From Clostridiales bacterium (GTDB lineage Bacteria > Bacillota > Clostridia > Peptostreptococcales > Acidaminobacteraceae), in the NCBI GenBank assembly GCA_016933835.1, contig JAFGAC010000061.1:1-32801 (forward strand): a DNA stretch of 32,801 nucleotides, written 5' to 3'. Position 1 is the first letter of the stretch, and the number at the start of each line of letters is the position of its first letter. The notes under the pieces were generated by a model. That model was not told the origin of the DNA. It ran no database searches and saw only the letters and a program-made list of their open reading frames with translations. Made by a program: the position numbers and the translations under genes. This document shows positions 32,798-32,801 of this stretch, in pieces.

Positions 32798-32801
32798 AAG
32801 G

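Noticed and set aside
16519-32801. Search for a CRISPR array in the accessory region
   Set aside because: The direct repeats found are single pairs or attachment cores far apart; there is no regular repeat-spacer pattern and no cas gene.

Overview
The window looks like a chromosomal segment of a low-GC, AT-rich Firmicute, most likely of the class Clostridia. This is an inference from gene content: a CggR-led triose glycolysis operon, sigma-54, the SecG/RNase R/SmpB/tmRNA group, a tmRNA tag ending ANDNFALAA, and an agr-type peptide quorum-sensing locus with a LytTR regulator. Every gene called is on the + strand.

Bases 1-16518 are an ordinary, well-kept core. They hold uraA (uracil permease), a GNAT acetyltransferase overlapping rpoN, then cggR-gap-pgk-tpiA-gpmI-eno behind a clear promoter and tandem CggR operator. 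secG and hppA (a membrane pyrophosphatase with a Na+-type signature) follow, then a ferritin-like gene, rnr, smpB and ssrA. ssrA appears to have its own promoter inside the end of smpB.

Everything after ssrA (16519 onward) looks accessory. The 13-bp end of ssrA (TCCACCTCCACCA) recurs at 25089, 31234 and 31947, and each copy is followed by a terminator-like hairpin. This is the pattern expected of mobile elements stacked at the 3' end of ssrA. Segment A (16519-25101) holds non-coding structured DNA, an AgrA-like regulator, an AgrC-like kinase, two agrBD cassettes, several secreted proteins, a group II intron remnant and a truncated IS. Segment B (25102-31246) holds an ECF-like sigma factor with its membrane anti-sigma protein, small secreted proteins, a disrupted cysteine protease gene, gene relics and a secreted M15 peptidase. 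Segment C (31247-31959) carries only a RelB/RelE-type toxin-antitoxin pair. After the last repeat comes a second pair of the RelB/DinJ-YafQ type. No integrase is visible in the window.

The most interesting part is the agr region. Both AgrD peptides have Ser where the ring-forming Cys is expected, predicting lactone autoinducers. The two cassettes also carry complementary damage: agrD1 is frameshifted and agrB2 has an in-frame stop, so the undamaged pair would be AgrB1 with AgrD2. A 21-bp-period direct repeat upstream of agrB1 is a good candidate for the LytTR regulator's binding site.
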